Source: an uncultured Lachnospiraceae bacterium (GTDB taxonomy: Bacteria; Bacillota; Clostridia; Lachnospirales; Lachnospiraceae). From it: a stretch of DNA of 64,000 bases. The notes beneath the pieces were generated by a model, which was given only the letters and a program-made list of their open reading frames with translations, was not told the DNA's origin and did no database searches. Made by a program: the position numbers and the translations under genes. Location: contig CAMOWK010000007.1 of NCBI GenBank assembly GCA_946628415.1, positions 1 through 64,000 on the forward strand, read 5' to 3'. Position 1 is the first letter of the stretch, and every line of letters starts with the position of its first letter. Below, one piece after another: positions 8,731 to 18,364 of the stretch.

Positions 8731-10953
8731 CTATCTGGCTGCAGCTGCTTTATTACCTATATACTTTCTAAGTGTAAGCCAAAGTGGTCCTGTTATGAAT
8801 ATTGATGAATAAGCACCACATATGATACCTACCATAAGTGTAAATGTGAATTCCTTAAGTGAGGAAACACCAAGTATATAAAGCATAAATATTGTCACGA
8901 AGGATGTAAGGTTTGTATAGATATTTCTTGTGATCGTCTGTGATATAGACGCATTTACAACCTTTGTATATCCTTCTGCATCTCTGTTGAACTGCATAAC
9001 CTGCATATTCTCACGAATACGGTCGAATATGATAATCGTAGAGTTGATCGAATAACCTACCAGCGTAAGCATACATGCAATGAATGTACTTCCGACTGAA
9101 AGCCATGCAACCGAGTATACCATGAACACAACCATAACGTCGTGTATAAGTGCTATAACGGCTGATGCACCGAAACGTACATCGTTGAATCTGAAAGCAA
9201 TGTATATAAGCATAAGGAGTGATGCGATTGCAACTGCAAGTATAGCATCTCTTCTCATTTCATGACTTATGGTACTGCTGATATTTTCCGACTCTATAGC
9301 AGATTCTTCAATCCCAAACTTATCAATGAGCGCTTTGCTGAGAGCCTCTCTCTTATCCTGATTAAGCTCTGCTGTCTTAAATACTACCTGATTATTTGCA
9401 TCTACAACCTGAATCTGAACAGTTCCCTTACTGATTCCTGTTGCCTCTTCTATAACAGGCACAACTTCTGATTCAGCTTCTGCAAGTGTATAAGCATGGT
9501 CAAATGTAACTGTGGTTGAAGTACCGCCGCTGAATTCAAGTGAGTAGTTAAGTGTATTACCTCTTCCGCTTATTCCCTTGTTAACAAAGAGGAATGCAAT
9601 ACCTACAATAACTAAAATAAGTGAAAGACTTCCTGTAAATTTGAAGTATTTAGCAAATTCTTTTACCTTAACCGGCTTTGCTTTTCCGTAGAGCTTCTCA
9701 TTTGTAACTCCGAGTTCTGCAAACTGTTTAAGCAGGAATCTCGTTATAACAAGAGCTGTAAACATTGAAAGTATGATACCAAGGATAAGCGTTCTGGCGA
9801 ATCCCTTTACCTGTCCTGAACCCATCCAGAGAAGTACAAGACCTGCTATTATGGTTGTTATATTTCCATCGAAGATAGCTGAAAATGCTTTCTTGAAACC
9901 TGATTCAATAGCCGACTTAACAGAAAGTCCATTTCCTATCTCTTCTTTAATACGCGTATAAATGATGACATTCGCATCAACCGCCATACCTATCGAAAGA
10001 AGTATACCTGCTATACCCGGAAGTGTAAGCGTTATCTTGCAGATATTGATTCCGAGAAGCTCAAGTATTACATAACATGAAAGTGCTATACATGATACAA
10101 AGCCCGGGAATCTGTAAACTATTATCATTATAAGGAAAATGATAAGAATACCGATAAGACCTGCCATAAGCGCTGTACGGATTGCATCATTACCAAGCTT
10201 AGCTCCGACTACCTGTGAACGGAGTTCTGAAAGTGTAAGAGGAAGTGCGCCGATCTTGATCGTGCTTGCAAGATTTCTTGCTTCTTCTAAGCTTTCCTGC
10301 CCGTCTATCTGAGCAGCTCCGCCTGTAATGGCATCTCTTACTGTAGGAGCACTTACCACTTCACCATCATAGATGATATATATTGGCTTACCTACATTTG
10401 CTGTAGTAGCATCACCGAATTTCTTTGTTCCTTCTTCATTAAACTGAAGCTGAACTATATATTCATTTGCGCCTGTACCGTTAGCCTGATCGATTGCCGC
10501 ATCAGCATTTTCAACGTCAGCACCCGTAAGTGCAGCCTCGTATTCCTCTCCTGCCGCAAACTTTTTATAGTTATCCTGATCCATAAACATCAGATCACCC
10601 GGTTTACCAAGTTCTTCAAGAACCTGATTCGGATCATACTTAGCTGTATCAAGAGGTATCTCAACCGTAATACGGTCCTGACCTTCTTTATATACTTCAC
10701 CTTCTGTACTATAGTTTTCAACTCTTCGCTGGAGTTTTTCTATAGTAGTATCAATCTGATCCGATGTTGCATCTTCATCCATGATCTGGTAAGTAATACT
10801 TACACCACCCTGAAGATCCAGACCAAGCGCTATATCTTTAGCACGGCCTGTACTATTCTTGCCTACACCGTACATAGCCATATACACAGCTCCGGCAGTA
10901 ATAAGGCAGAATATAAGGAGGAAGATCACTGCATTTCTCTTTGTCTTCTTCAT
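8731..10953 (-). CDS. secDF: SecDF, fused protein-export membrane protein
   Basis: A 740-residue fusion of SecD (about residues 1-430) and SecF (about 435-740), the proton-motive-force-driven partner of SecYEG that helps pull secreted proteins across the membrane. Seen are the N-terminal helix, the SecD motif LGLDLQGGVSITY, a large periplasm-type domain, a TM bundle containing GMAVDANVIIYTRIKEEI, and in the SecF half SLEFSGGTSTTVTF and GYSINSTIIIFDRIRENM. The length fits the fused form known from Bacillus and many Clostridia. An AAGAAAGG site precedes the ATG. It is the last gene of the run that starts at mltG or further down, about 85 bases after scfB. Placement of secDF beside SCIFF genes is, from memory, a recurring arrangement in Clostridia. 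Confidence 0.95.
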   Translation of the reverse strand: MKKTKRNAVIFLLIFCLITAGAVYMAMYGVGKNSTGRAKDIALGLDLQGGVSITYQIMDEDATSDQIDTTIEKLQRRVENYSTEGEVYKEGQDRITVEIPLDTAKYDPNQVLEELGKPGDLMFMDQDNYKKFAAGEEYEAALTGADVENADAAIDQANGTGANEYIVQLQFNEEGTKKFGDATTANVGKPIYIIYDGEVVSAPTVRDAITGGAAQIDGQESLEEARNLASTIKIGALPLTLSELRSQVVGAKLGNDAIRTALMAGLIGILIIFLIMIIVYRFPGFVSCIALSCYVILELLGINICKITLTLPGIAGILLSIGMAVDANVIIYTRIKEEIGNGLSVKSAIESGFKKAFSAIFDGNITTIIAGLVLLWMGSGQVKGFARTLILGIILSMFTALVITRFLLKQFAELGVTNEKLYGKAKPVKVKEFAKYFKFTGSLSLILVIVGIAFLFVNKGISGRGNTLNYSLEFSGGTSTTVTFDHAYTLAEAESEVVPVIEEATGISKGTVQIQVVDANNQVVFKTAELNQDKREALSKALIDKFGIEESAIESENISSTISHEMRRDAILAVAIASLLMLIYIAFRFNDVRFGASAVIALIHDVMVVFMVYSVAWLSVGSTFIACMLTLVGYSINSTIIIFDRIRENMQVMQFNRDAEGYTKVVNASISQTITRNIYTNLTSFVTIFMLYILGVSSLKEFTFTLMVGIICGAYSSIFITGPLWLTLRKYIGNKAAAAR

Positions 10954-11038
10954 TGTTCCAAAAAGCCTTTCTTAGTTTATATAAATCTATTCAGTACATT
11001 TATGTACTTAGTTCACATGACTTTGAAGTTTTCCGTAC

Positions 11039-12493
11039 TTAGTTGGCACAGTCTTCAATATCACATGTATCCCTGTCTTCACATTCATCTTTCTTTTCTT
11101 CCGGAATGTCCATGTCAGCAAGTGCCGCCTTGATCATAAGAGCACATTCCACTCGCTTTCTTTCAAGTTCACACCCGATTTCATAGGGTTCGAGTATGTT
11201 CCCATGAAACTGATATGCATTTGCTGCACATCCACCACTGCAGAAAAACCTAGCGAAACAGTCTTTACATTTTTCTTTTGCATATACATTGCAAAGCTTG
11301 AAGTCTCCGACGATGTCATCTCTATCAATTCCATTCCAAACATCACCTATCTTATAATCGTCTATACCGACAAACTGGTGACATGGATAAAGATCTCCCC
11401 ATGGTGTAACAGCAAGATACTCTGTTCCCGCGCCACATCCCGCAAGCCTCTTGTAAACGCAAGGTCCGCCGGACAGATCTATATTAAAGTGGAAGAAATT
11501 AACAGGTTTACCCTCTTTTGCCCTCTTAATGATTATCTTTGCCAGTTCGTCATACTGCTCCTTGATTATAGGAACATCTTCTTCCTTTATGGCATAGTCC
11601 ATATCAGAAGATGCAACAACCGGCTCCATAGATATCTCATCAAAGCCTTCGTCGATAAGGTTCTGTACATCCTTTACAAAATCAAGATTGTAATGTGTAA
11701 ATGTACCGCGAACATAGTATTCTCCCTTTCTTCCTTCGCTGAAATGCTGAAATTTAGGAAGAATCACATCATAACTGCCTTTTCCGTTAACGGTAGGGCG
11801 CATGTGGTCATTTACTTCGCGTCTGCCATCTATACTCAGAACTACATTTTTAAGTTCTTTGTTGGCATATTCTATGATATCGTCCGTAAGAAGCACCCCG
11901 TTTGTGGTAAGGGTGAATCTGAAATTCTTGCCCTTTTCCTTTTCAATACTTCTTCCATACTGAACGAGCTGCTTTACTACGTCAAGATTCATAAGGGGTT
12001 CACCACCGAAGAAATCCACTTCGAGGTTTTTTCTGTTTCCTGAATTTTCAACAAGAAAATCCAGTGCAGCCTTACCCACCTCATAACTCATAAGAGCCCT
12101 GTCACCGTGATACTCTCCCTGTCCGGCAAAGCAGTATTTGCAGGCAAGATTACAATCATGCGATACATTTAAACAGAGTGCCTTGACTACAGTTTTTCTC
12201 TTTTTAAAGTCGATAACAAGGTCTTTATAATTATCTTCTGTAAAGAGCTGTCCCGCATCTTTAAGTGACGTTACTGCATCATAAGCTTCTTTAATGGCTT
12301 CTTCTGAAAGATCCTCACCATAATATTCCGGATTATCCGAAATACGCGTCATTATCTTATCTGCAAGCTCGTCATAAGAACAATTCTCGTATTCCTGAAT
12401 GATATCATATATAAGGTCATCTACAACATGAACAGAACCACTACAGACATCAAGAACAATGTTATAGCCATTATTCTTAAACTGATGTACCAT
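11039..12493 (-). CDS. scfB: SCIFF peptide maturase, radical SAM/SPASM enzyme
   Basis: A 484-residue enzyme that installs thioether bonds on the SCIFF precursor (ranthipeptide, gamma-thioether chemistry known for this family). The N-terminal 90 residues are the peptide-recognition (RRE) region. The radical SAM cluster motif CX3CX2C is at C114, C118 and C121 in SHDCNLACKYCFAGQGEY. The C-terminal third has the SPASM cysteines for two auxiliary clusters, including CGAGTEYLAVTPWGDLYPC and CKDCFARFFCSGGCAANAY. A Cys/Asp/Glu-rich tail ends the protein. The ATG has a CAGGAG site. The gene follows the precursor gene scfA by 78 bases, with a strong hairpin between them. Length, motif spacing and the adjacent six-cysteine precursor make this call firm. 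Confidence 0.95.
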   Translation of the reverse strand: MVHQFKNNGYNIVLDVCSGSVHVVDDLIYDIIQEYENCSYDELADKIMTRISDNPEYYGEDLSEEAIKEAYDAVTSLKDAGQLFTEDNYKDLVIDFKKRKTVVKALCLNVSHDCNLACKYCFAGQGEYHGDRALMSYEVGKAALDFLVENSGNRKNLEVDFFGGEPLMNLDVVKQLVQYGRSIEKEKGKNFRFTLTTNGVLLTDDIIEYANKELKNVVLSIDGRREVNDHMRPTVNGKGSYDVILPKFQHFSEGRKGEYYVRGTFTHYNLDFVKDVQNLIDEGFDEISMEPVVASSDMDYAIKEEDVPIIKEQYDELAKIIIKRAKEGKPVNFFHFNIDLSGGPCVYKRLAGCGAGTEYLAVTPWGDLYPCHQFVGIDDYKIGDVWNGIDRDDIVGDFKLCNVYAKEKCKDCFARFFCSGGCAANAYQFHGNILEPYEIGCELERKRVECALMIKAALADMDIPEEKKDECEDRDTCDIEDCAN

Positions 12494-12520
12494 AATTACT
12501 CCTGTTTATATACGCACTAA

Positions 12521-12548
12521 AGAGGACTATCATTTATGATCGTCCTCT
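12521..12548 (-). other. Hairpin between scfA and scfB
   Basis: Arms agaggac (12521-12527) and gtcctct (12542-12548), extended inward by five more pairs after one mismatch, form a tight hairpin just after the scfA stop. On the minus strand it lacks a long T run, so it looks like an attenuator or a 3'-end stabiliser, allowing much scfA message and less scfB. This role is inference. Confidence 0.6.
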
Positions 12549-12571
12549 CAGCGTCTAAAATTTCAACCTGT

Positions 12572-12712
12572 TTACTTATTCTCGCATGACTGATTGCCAA
12601 CTGTGCAGGATGTCTTGCATGCTGACTGACATGATGTCTGGCACTCGCCGCAACCGCCTTCCTTTGCGGTATTCTGATAAGTAGTCTTAGTTAAAGTTTT
12701 AATTCTTTCCAT
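12572..12712 (-). CDS. scfA: SCIFF ranthipeptide precursor (six cysteines in 46 residues)
   Basis: Found by reading the gap between the surface-protein gene and scfB on the minus strand. A 46-codon frame starts at ATG 12712, with GGAGG twelve bases upstream, and stops at TAA 12572. The peptide begins MERIKTLTKTTYQNT and has six cysteines at positions 21, 24, 28, 32, 36 and 43, separated mainly by Thr, Ser, Gly and Ala. This is the six-cysteines-in-forty-five pattern of the SCIFF family. The cysteines are the expected donors for thioether links to Thr or other acceptors made by ScfB. The leader part is the first about 18 residues. The mature product's role is unknown in general. The short gene is bracketed by two hairpins (12750-12776 and 12521-12548). 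Confidence 0.93.
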   Translation of the reverse strand: MERIKTLTKTTYQNTAKEGGCGECQTSCQSACKTSCTVGNQSCENK

Positions 12713-12749
12713 TTTTGTTATTTCCTCCATATGGGATTTTTATCTATTT

Positions 12750-12776
12750 GCGAAGGAAATCATATATTTCCTTCGC
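12750..12776 (-). other. Hairpin upstream of scfA, behind the surface-protein gene
   Basis: Perfect 10-bp arms gcgaaggaaa (12750-12759) and tttccttcgc (12767-12776) enclose seven bases. On the minus strand no T run follows, so it is either a weak terminator of the 12793 gene or an RNA-processing hairpin that gives scfA a defined 5' end. The first is supported by the position right after the stop codon. Confidence 0.65.
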
Positions 12777-12792
12777 ATTATTCATTAATCTA

Positions 12793-15700
12793 CTACGCTG
12801 CTGATTCGCCCTTCTTCTGATTCCATCTGTTTCTGTACACAACGATTCCGAGTATAAGCAGGAGAAGTATACCACAGATCAGAAGTATTAGCCACCACCA
12901 GTTTGTCTGTTTACCAAATGAGAAATGAAGTGTTGTTGTTGATTCATTTCCTGCTTTATCTACTGCAGTAATAACGAGCTCGTAATCACCCTTCTCATTT
13001 ATCGTGAGATTTGAAACATTGTTTGAAATCTCAATATTCTTTCCGTTAAGGACTACGCTTCTCAGCATATCCTCATCAAGCTGAAGTGAAATGTTGATCT
13101 GTCTTTCTTCCTCAAGTCTGTCACCGTCTTCAACACCTGAAACAAGTATTGTAGGTGCCTTGGTATCTACGAGGAATGAATACTCAGAACTGCTTTCGTG
13201 ACCAAGCTCATCCACTGCTTCTATACGAAGTGTATGGCTTCCGTCGCTAAGCTCTGTATTTCCATCATATTCAACTCCATCAAGAAGAATTGATACATCA
13301 CAGACTGTCAGATCTTTTACTATATCATCAGTCTTGTACTTCCATTCAAACTTCTTCATCAGAGCGTTGTCATACTCTGAAAGATCCTTGATAATAGGTG
13401 CTTTTGAATCGATTGTGAAATGTACCTTCTGTGTGCCTTCATTTCCAACCTTATCAACTGAACGTACATTTATATCATAAATACCGTCTTCTTTAAACTG
13501 CTGAGGTATTGTAGATACTCTTGATGCATTTACATTATATCCGCTGAAGTTAAGCTTCTCGGACTTACCGTCTATATCAGTTCTTGTACCTGAAATATAG
13601 AGCTTATTGGATGTATAGAAGTCTTCAGTTACTTTTACGATAAGATCAACTGCCTTATCTGTTGAATCGTAATTCTTAACACCTGAAAGTTCAATAAGCG
13701 GTGCATTTGCATCTACAAGGAATGAATATGTGAGTGTTGAGTGGTTGCCGCACTTATCTGTTGCTTCCATCTCGAATCTGTATTCACCGTCTTCTGTAAG
13801 TGCCTTTGTTATAGCCGTACGAGCAGATGTAGGATTAACCTTGACATCTTCAAAAAGTCTCTCGCCCTGGCCGTCTACCTTCTTATATATCTTAGCGCTT
13901 ACGCTTGTCATATCCCAGTAGAAGTCTTCAAGGATAGACATTACAGCGTTTACATTTGTTCTTGCAGTTCCGCCCATAGCTGCGCCGCTGACTTCAAGCT
14001 TAGGTGCAACCTTATCTACTCTGAACTGGATAGGTCCATATGTAGATTCACGTCCTGCTCTGTCTACTACCTTATAGCTTATCTCATAGTCAGCATCAAT
14101 ATTATAAGTTGTGCTTCCGTTAGAGATATTATCTGTTGAATTATTAACTGCCTTGTCAGGAGTCGTCCTCTTAACAATTCTTGTAAAGTCATCAGCATCA
14201 AAATACTTATCATTTGATGTAACAACTACGTTACCGTTTGTATTGAGGTATCTTACACCTGAACCCGCTGAAATCGTGCTGCCGTTAAGTGAAACAGAAA
14301 TTGTAGGAGCGTTGTTATCAACACTAAATGTCACAGCTCTGGCCAAAGACTCAAAACCTGCTTTATCTACTGCTGATATTGTAACCGTGTGATCTCCTTC
14401 ACTTCCTACAGTAAGCCTTCCTGTATGAACAGTCTTATTGCCCTCTTTTGCCTCAGACCATGATACGTTCTTCTCGCTTCCATTGTCTGTAACTTTAATT
14501 CTGTCGATATTATCATCAACAACCTTAAGGTTAAGCGTAACCGTCTCAGCATAATACTGACCATATTCATAACTTACTCCTGTTTCAGGATTACTGTAAG
14601 CACGATTATACTTGTCGAACTTGGCAGGCTTAGAATTTGCGATAGTAATATCATTTACAGGCTTTGTATTATCAAGAATAAAACTTGTTGTGATCGGGTT
14701 AGGATCAATTGCGTTATTTGCAAAGTCAACCGCTTTAATGCTTACAGAATAGGTACCATCAACAGCAACACCGCCAATAAAATCTGATAATGATAATGAT
14801 TCGTTAACATTCTTAACCTCTGTTAACTTTTTAGTAGTTACTTGACCATCAGGTTTAGTAATATCTGCCTGATAGTAAGCAAAGTTGAGTTTATCCTTTC
14901 CTGAATATGCAATGGTAGGATTACCATCAATAGTTGTACCTCTAACTGCATCCGGAGATTTTCCATCAATAGAAAGAGACGCTTCAGGTGCAGTCTTATC
15001 AACATAAAATGTTTTGTTGTAAGGCGTTGCAGTCCTTCCAGACTTGTCGACCAAACTTATACTAATAGGTGTACCGCCAGCAAAAGATGCAGATTCTTTC
15101 ACATCATACTCAACAAAGCTTGTATCAGTAAATGTCTTCGTTGTGCCATCTTCTACTACTGTTATCTTGCTTACACCGGATGCATATGTAGCTCCGCTTT
15201 CAGGATCATCTTTAGCAACAACCCTAAGCATAACACTCTTATACCATGTATGCGTGTTAGAATCATTAATTCCCGATGTTGTTCCCTTGTCTTCTGTCAC
15301 ATTAAATGAAGGATCATTTAAATCCACATAGAACACACCTGCATCACCAGTACCGGTTGCGCCATTTTTATTTGTTGCAGTAAATCTAACCGCATTTTCG
15401 CTTAAGTTTGATGACTTAGAAAAAGTTACCTTATATATAAATTTGGATATATAGTTTCCATCTTCATCAGGTGAAGTAGAAACACTATCAAGTCCTGTCA
15501 AACGTTCAACAGTTGCATCAGGAGCAGCAGAACTATCTACAGTTATATAATCAATAGATGCCAACTCTACTTTCGTTGTTACAGTTACCGCTACATAAAG
15601 TTCATTATCCTTTGTTGGAGTTCCTGTATAAGACTCGGCCTCTGCTTTATCTTTAAAAATAGCAGGAGAAACGTTTACTGTTTCATCATAATAGTCTATT

Positions 15701-17490
15701 ATATAAGTTTGCTCAGCTGACTCATTTTTAGCTCTATCCACAGCTTTCACAGTGAATACATTACTTAGTGCAGTAAAGGTCTGTCCCGGAGCTGTTATAT
15801 TATATGTATAATAACCTTCATTAACAGTTGGCTCAGAAATAGTTACATTTGGATCTGCAGTCACAGTCACCCTATCAAGAGTAACATCTTCAACTTTAAA
15901 TTTAATAGTGTAATCCTGCATCTTAGTTATCTTATTTGCTGCATGTTCACCTGACGCAATTGTCTGTGTAGTTTCTGCCTGAGTCACAGAGAAATCACTT
16001 ATGATCGGAGCCGTCGGATCATAAACCACTTTAACAGGATCACTTTTAGCTTTAAGCCCTGTTGAACCTGTAGCAACAAGTTCATAAACCTTTTCTGTTC
16101 CAGGATCTGTATCCGAAATAGGCAATGGAAAATTAGTTAATGTATATTCATTCCGATTATCATTTTTATTTACTTCGGGTACTGTAATATTATTACTCTC
16201 AGTTCCTGTATTAAAACTGATACCAGTAATCGTATAAGGCTGATTAATCGTTACTTTAGAAGTTGTTTTTATACCAGCATCTTTATCATTGACATATATT
16301 GTGCTTGTCTGTTCGTCACCTTCACCTGTGGAGATCACTTGCCCTTTACTATCATCCGAAAGACTTATATCTGTTACATCTAAACTCGGCTGCCCACTGA
16401 TGTAATTGACTGTAATATTCAGAGTCAAAGGGGCAATATCTGCACCGGATGTATTTCCATCGTAAAAAACAATATCAGAAAAACTTTTCGAAGTAATATC
16501 AGAATGAACACTTGGTATTTCTAATTTATATGTCAACCCAGCATCTTCAGAAGAAACCTGACTATATTCAGTTCTAGCTTTATTTGAAAAACTAAGTATC
16601 AAATCAAAACTATCTGTCGTAGTAGTTTCCAAAACCACATTATATGTATATCCATTTGCATTTCTTGTCCCAATATTCTCAAGAGATAACTCTCCATTGC
16701 TCAAGTAATCTGAACCAGAAATACTGACGCTTGAAAAGTTTAATGGGAATTTTGTCCTTTTTACTTGTAACTCGGAAGTTTTACTATTCCCCCCAATAGT
16801 ATATCTAGTATAAACTGTATATGTTCCATCAGCAGTAGATGTGTTGTCCTGATTTATACCATCAATTGCTCTTGCAAAGCTAGAATCAGTGCCTATCCAA
16901 GGTTTATAGTCGCCTTCTTGTGGAGCTTCATTTCCTTTTTTTATACATGCTTCAAGTTTTCCGATATATGCATCATCATCATCATCATCGAAATCTGAAA
17001 GAGCAGGATTAGTTGTATATGATAATATCCCACTATCGGAAGTACTAACACAACCAGCCGAATCAAATGCCTGAATAACATTAATTGTATATCCCTTAGA
17101 ACTGTAATCTGTGGTCAAATTCTCACCTTCACCAGTAACAGTTTTTTTATAAAGTGTTACTGATGTTCCATTTTTGCTAGGAGAAATCGTTGTTATTTCT
17201 GTAGGTGTTTCGCCTCCCGTTGCCCAGAAATAATCAGTTGATACATTTTCACCTATCTTAATCTGCGGCAAGTTAACTGTCACTTCAGAGTCAGCAAAAT
17301 AATAGCGCTCAGTTTTTTCAGTAATTTCTTCTTCTGAAGAAAAAGTCAGCTCCGGTAAATCATAAGATAATTGAGGATCCGCCAAAGCAACCTTATCCCT
17401 ATCCCCCAGATAAAGTACACTTATTACCATTGCAAGTGCAAGTATAAGCGCTATGAACTTTGTCAGTTTGCTCCTTTTTAAGCTTTTCAT
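12793..17490 (-). CDS. Large membrane-anchored surface protein with Ig-like repeats
   Basis: A 1565-residue protein with a signal peptide (basic KSLKRSKLTK then a hydrophobic helix, about residues 1-36), a long extracellular region, and one C-terminal membrane helix (about 1532-1555) beginning NWWWLILLICGILLLLIL, followed by a short basic tail. From about residue 450 onward the exterior is a chain of roughly 90-residue beta-rich modules with recurring phrases such as DKAGNES, VDKTAP, VDNNAPTI and DGTYSVSIKAVD. These are typical of bacterial Ig-like or cadherin-like folds. A six-aspartate run lies near residue 170. It is the probable outward-facing product of the kinase/FHA operon, overlapping closely with the acidic scaffold gene upstream (13 bases apart). 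It may be an adhesin or a cell-wall spacer; no sortase motif or enzymatic domain is seen. Confidence 0.85.
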   Translation of the reverse strand: MKSLKRSKLTKFIALILALAMVISVLYLGDRDKVALADPQLSYDLPELTFSSEEEITEKTERYYFADSEVTVNLPQIKIGENVSTDYFWATGGETPTEITTISPSKNGTSVTLYKKTVTGEGENLTTDYSSKGYTINVIQAFDSAGCVSTSDSGILSYTTNPALSDFDDDDDDAYIGKLEACIKKGNEAPQEGDYKPWIGTDSSFARAIDGINQDNTSTADGTYTVYTRYTIGGNSKTSELQVKRTKFPLNFSSVSISGSDYLSNGELSLENIGTRNANGYTYNVVLETTTTDSFDLILSFSNKARTEYSQVSSEDAGLTYKLEIPSVHSDITSKSFSDIVFYDGNTSGADIAPLTLNITVNYISGQPSLDVTDISLSDDSKGQVISTGEGDEQTSTIYVNDKDAGIKTTSKVTINQPYTITGISFNTGTESNNITVPEVNKNDNRNEYTLTNFPLPISDTDPGTEKVYELVATGSTGLKAKSDPVKVVYDPTAPIISDFSVTQAETTQTIASGEHAANKITKMQDYTIKFKVEDVTLDRVTVTADPNVTISEPTVNEGYYTYNITAPGQTFTALSNVFTVKAVDRAKNESAEQTYIIDYYDETVNVSPAIFKDKAEAESYTGTPTKDNELYVAVTVTTKVELASIDYITVDSSAAPDATVERLTGLDSVSTSPDEDGNYISKFIYKVTFSKSSNLSENAVRFTATNKNGATGTGDAGVFYVDLNDPSFNVTEDKGTTSGINDSNTHTWYKSVMLRVVAKDDPESGATYASGVSKITVVEDGTTKTFTDTSFVEYDVKESASFAGGTPISISLVDKSGRTATPYNKTFYVDKTAPEASLSIDGKSPDAVRGTTIDGNPTIAYSGKDKLNFAYYQADITKPDGQVTTKKLTEVKNVNESLSLSDFIGGVAVDGTYSVSIKAVDFANNAIDPNPITTSFILDNTKPVNDITIANSKPAKFDKYNRAYSNPETGVSYEYGQYYAETVTLNLKVVDDNIDRIKVTDNGSEKNVSWSEAKEGNKTVHTGRLTVGSEGDHTVTISAVDKAGFESLARAVTFSVDNNAPTISVSLNGSTISAGSGVRYLNTNGNVVVTSNDKYFDADDFTRIVKRTTPDKAVNNSTDNISNGSTTYNIDADYEISYKVVDRAGRESTYGPIQFRVDKVAPKLEVSGAAMGGTARTNVNAVMSILEDFYWDMTSVSAKIYKKVDGQGERLFEDVKVNPTSARTAITKALTEDGEYRFEMEATDKCGNHSTLTYSFLVDANAPLIELSGVKNYDSTDKAVDLIVKVTEDFYTSNKLYISGTRTDIDGKSEKLNFSGYNVNASRVSTIPQQFKEDGIYDINVRSVDKVGNEGTQKVHFTIDSKAPIIKDLSEYDNALMKKFEWKYKTDDIVKDLTVCDVSILLDGVEYDGNTELSDGSHTLRIEAVDELGHESSSEYSFLVDTKAPTILVSGVEDGDRLEEERQINISLQLDEDMLRSVVLNGKNIEISNNVSNLTINEKGDYELVITAVDKAGNESTTTLHFSFGKQTNWWWLILLICGILLLLILGIVVYRNRWNQKKGESAA

Positions 17491-17503
17491 AGTTTCACCT
17501 TTC

Positions 17504-18358
17504 CTAAACTAATGTTTCATCAGTATGAACTACAGTTTCTTTGTAGATTACTACAATCTTCTTTTCTTCCTTAGGTGCCGCAGCTGCTGCTGTATGAACC
17601 TTATCTGTACTTCTTAGCACTGCTGTCTCTTCAGGGCTGTATCTTCCTACTATGTCTTCACTTTCCATGCTGATTGTTTCGACATTTTCGGTTGAATCTC
17701 CTGAAAGGACTTCTGTCTCTGCATCACTGTCTTCTGATTCGTCGTTTGATACTTTCAGAACATCAGTTTCTGCTTCACTGTCTCCAACGTTTGCATTTCC
17801 TGTAAGCACGTCTGTCGGTGCATCGTAATCATCGATTACCCCACCTGCAACGTCTGCATCAAAGAGGAGTGCTGTTTCTTCTTCACTTTCGTCCTTGAGT
17901 ACTTCAGTTCCCTCTTCGCCGCCCTCAATACTTACAGGGGTTGCACTGAGAAGTTCTGTTTCTTCTGCATCGTCATAGGTTCTCTTTGATCTCTTCCTTA
18001 CGACATTTGGTTCAGTGTCTCTGAATCCACCAACCTGAGTTGCCTGTGGTGTCATATTATCAGTAACACTTGTTGCCACTTCCGGCTTAACATTTGAAGT
18101 TTCAGCCGGCTGTTCAGTATCTGATGCTTCTCTTGCATGAATTGTTTCAACCTTCTTTTTACGTGAGGATGATTCTTTCTTCACATTTGAAGCATATCCT
18201 GATTCTCTTATTTCCTGTATAGCTTTCTTCTCTGTTCTTCCTGAAACAACGCCGAAAACTTTCGGTATCTTAAGCACAAAGAAGAGTACAACAGTTAATA
18301 TTAAGAATAATATTGCAAGCACTAAACCGCCTACAAAAAGTAAATTATATAAGCCCAT
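17504..18358 (-). CDS. One-pass membrane protein with seven T-x-x-L motifs, candidate kinase substrate/FHA ligand
   Basis: A 284-residue protein. Residues about 5-32 form an N-terminal membrane helix, and the rest is hydrophilic and strongly acidic. I do not recognise a named family. The motif T-[EAD]-[LV]-L, usually preceded by Glu, Asp or Gly, occurs seven times: T134, T151, T162, T182, T198, T215 and T245. FHA domains bind phosphothreonine and often select an aliphatic residue at +3, which is Leu in all seven. The gene sits directly after the Ser/Thr kinase (7-base gap) and in the same run as two FHA genes and a PP2C phosphatase. The inference is a multi-site phosphorylated docking platform. 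Topology is uncertain: the acidic tail must be cytoplasmic for this role, and the basic residues right after the helix (KK and R/K clusters) agree with that. The ATG has AGGAGAG upstream. Confidence 0.8.
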   Translation of the reverse strand: MGLYNLLFVGGLVLAILFLILTVVLFFVLKIPKVFGVVSGRTEKKAIQEIRESGYASNVKKESSSRKKKVETIHAREASDTEQPAETSNVKPEVATSVTDNMTPQATQVGGFRDTEPNVVRKRSKRTYDDAEETELLSATPVSIEGGEEGTEVLKDESEEETALLFDADVAGGVIDDYDAPTDVLTGNANVGDSEAETDVLKVSNDESEDSDAETEVLSGDSTENVETISMESEDIVGRYSPEETAVLRSTDKVHTAAAAAPKEEKKIVVIYKETVVHTDETLV

Positions 18359-18364
18359 CTTCTA

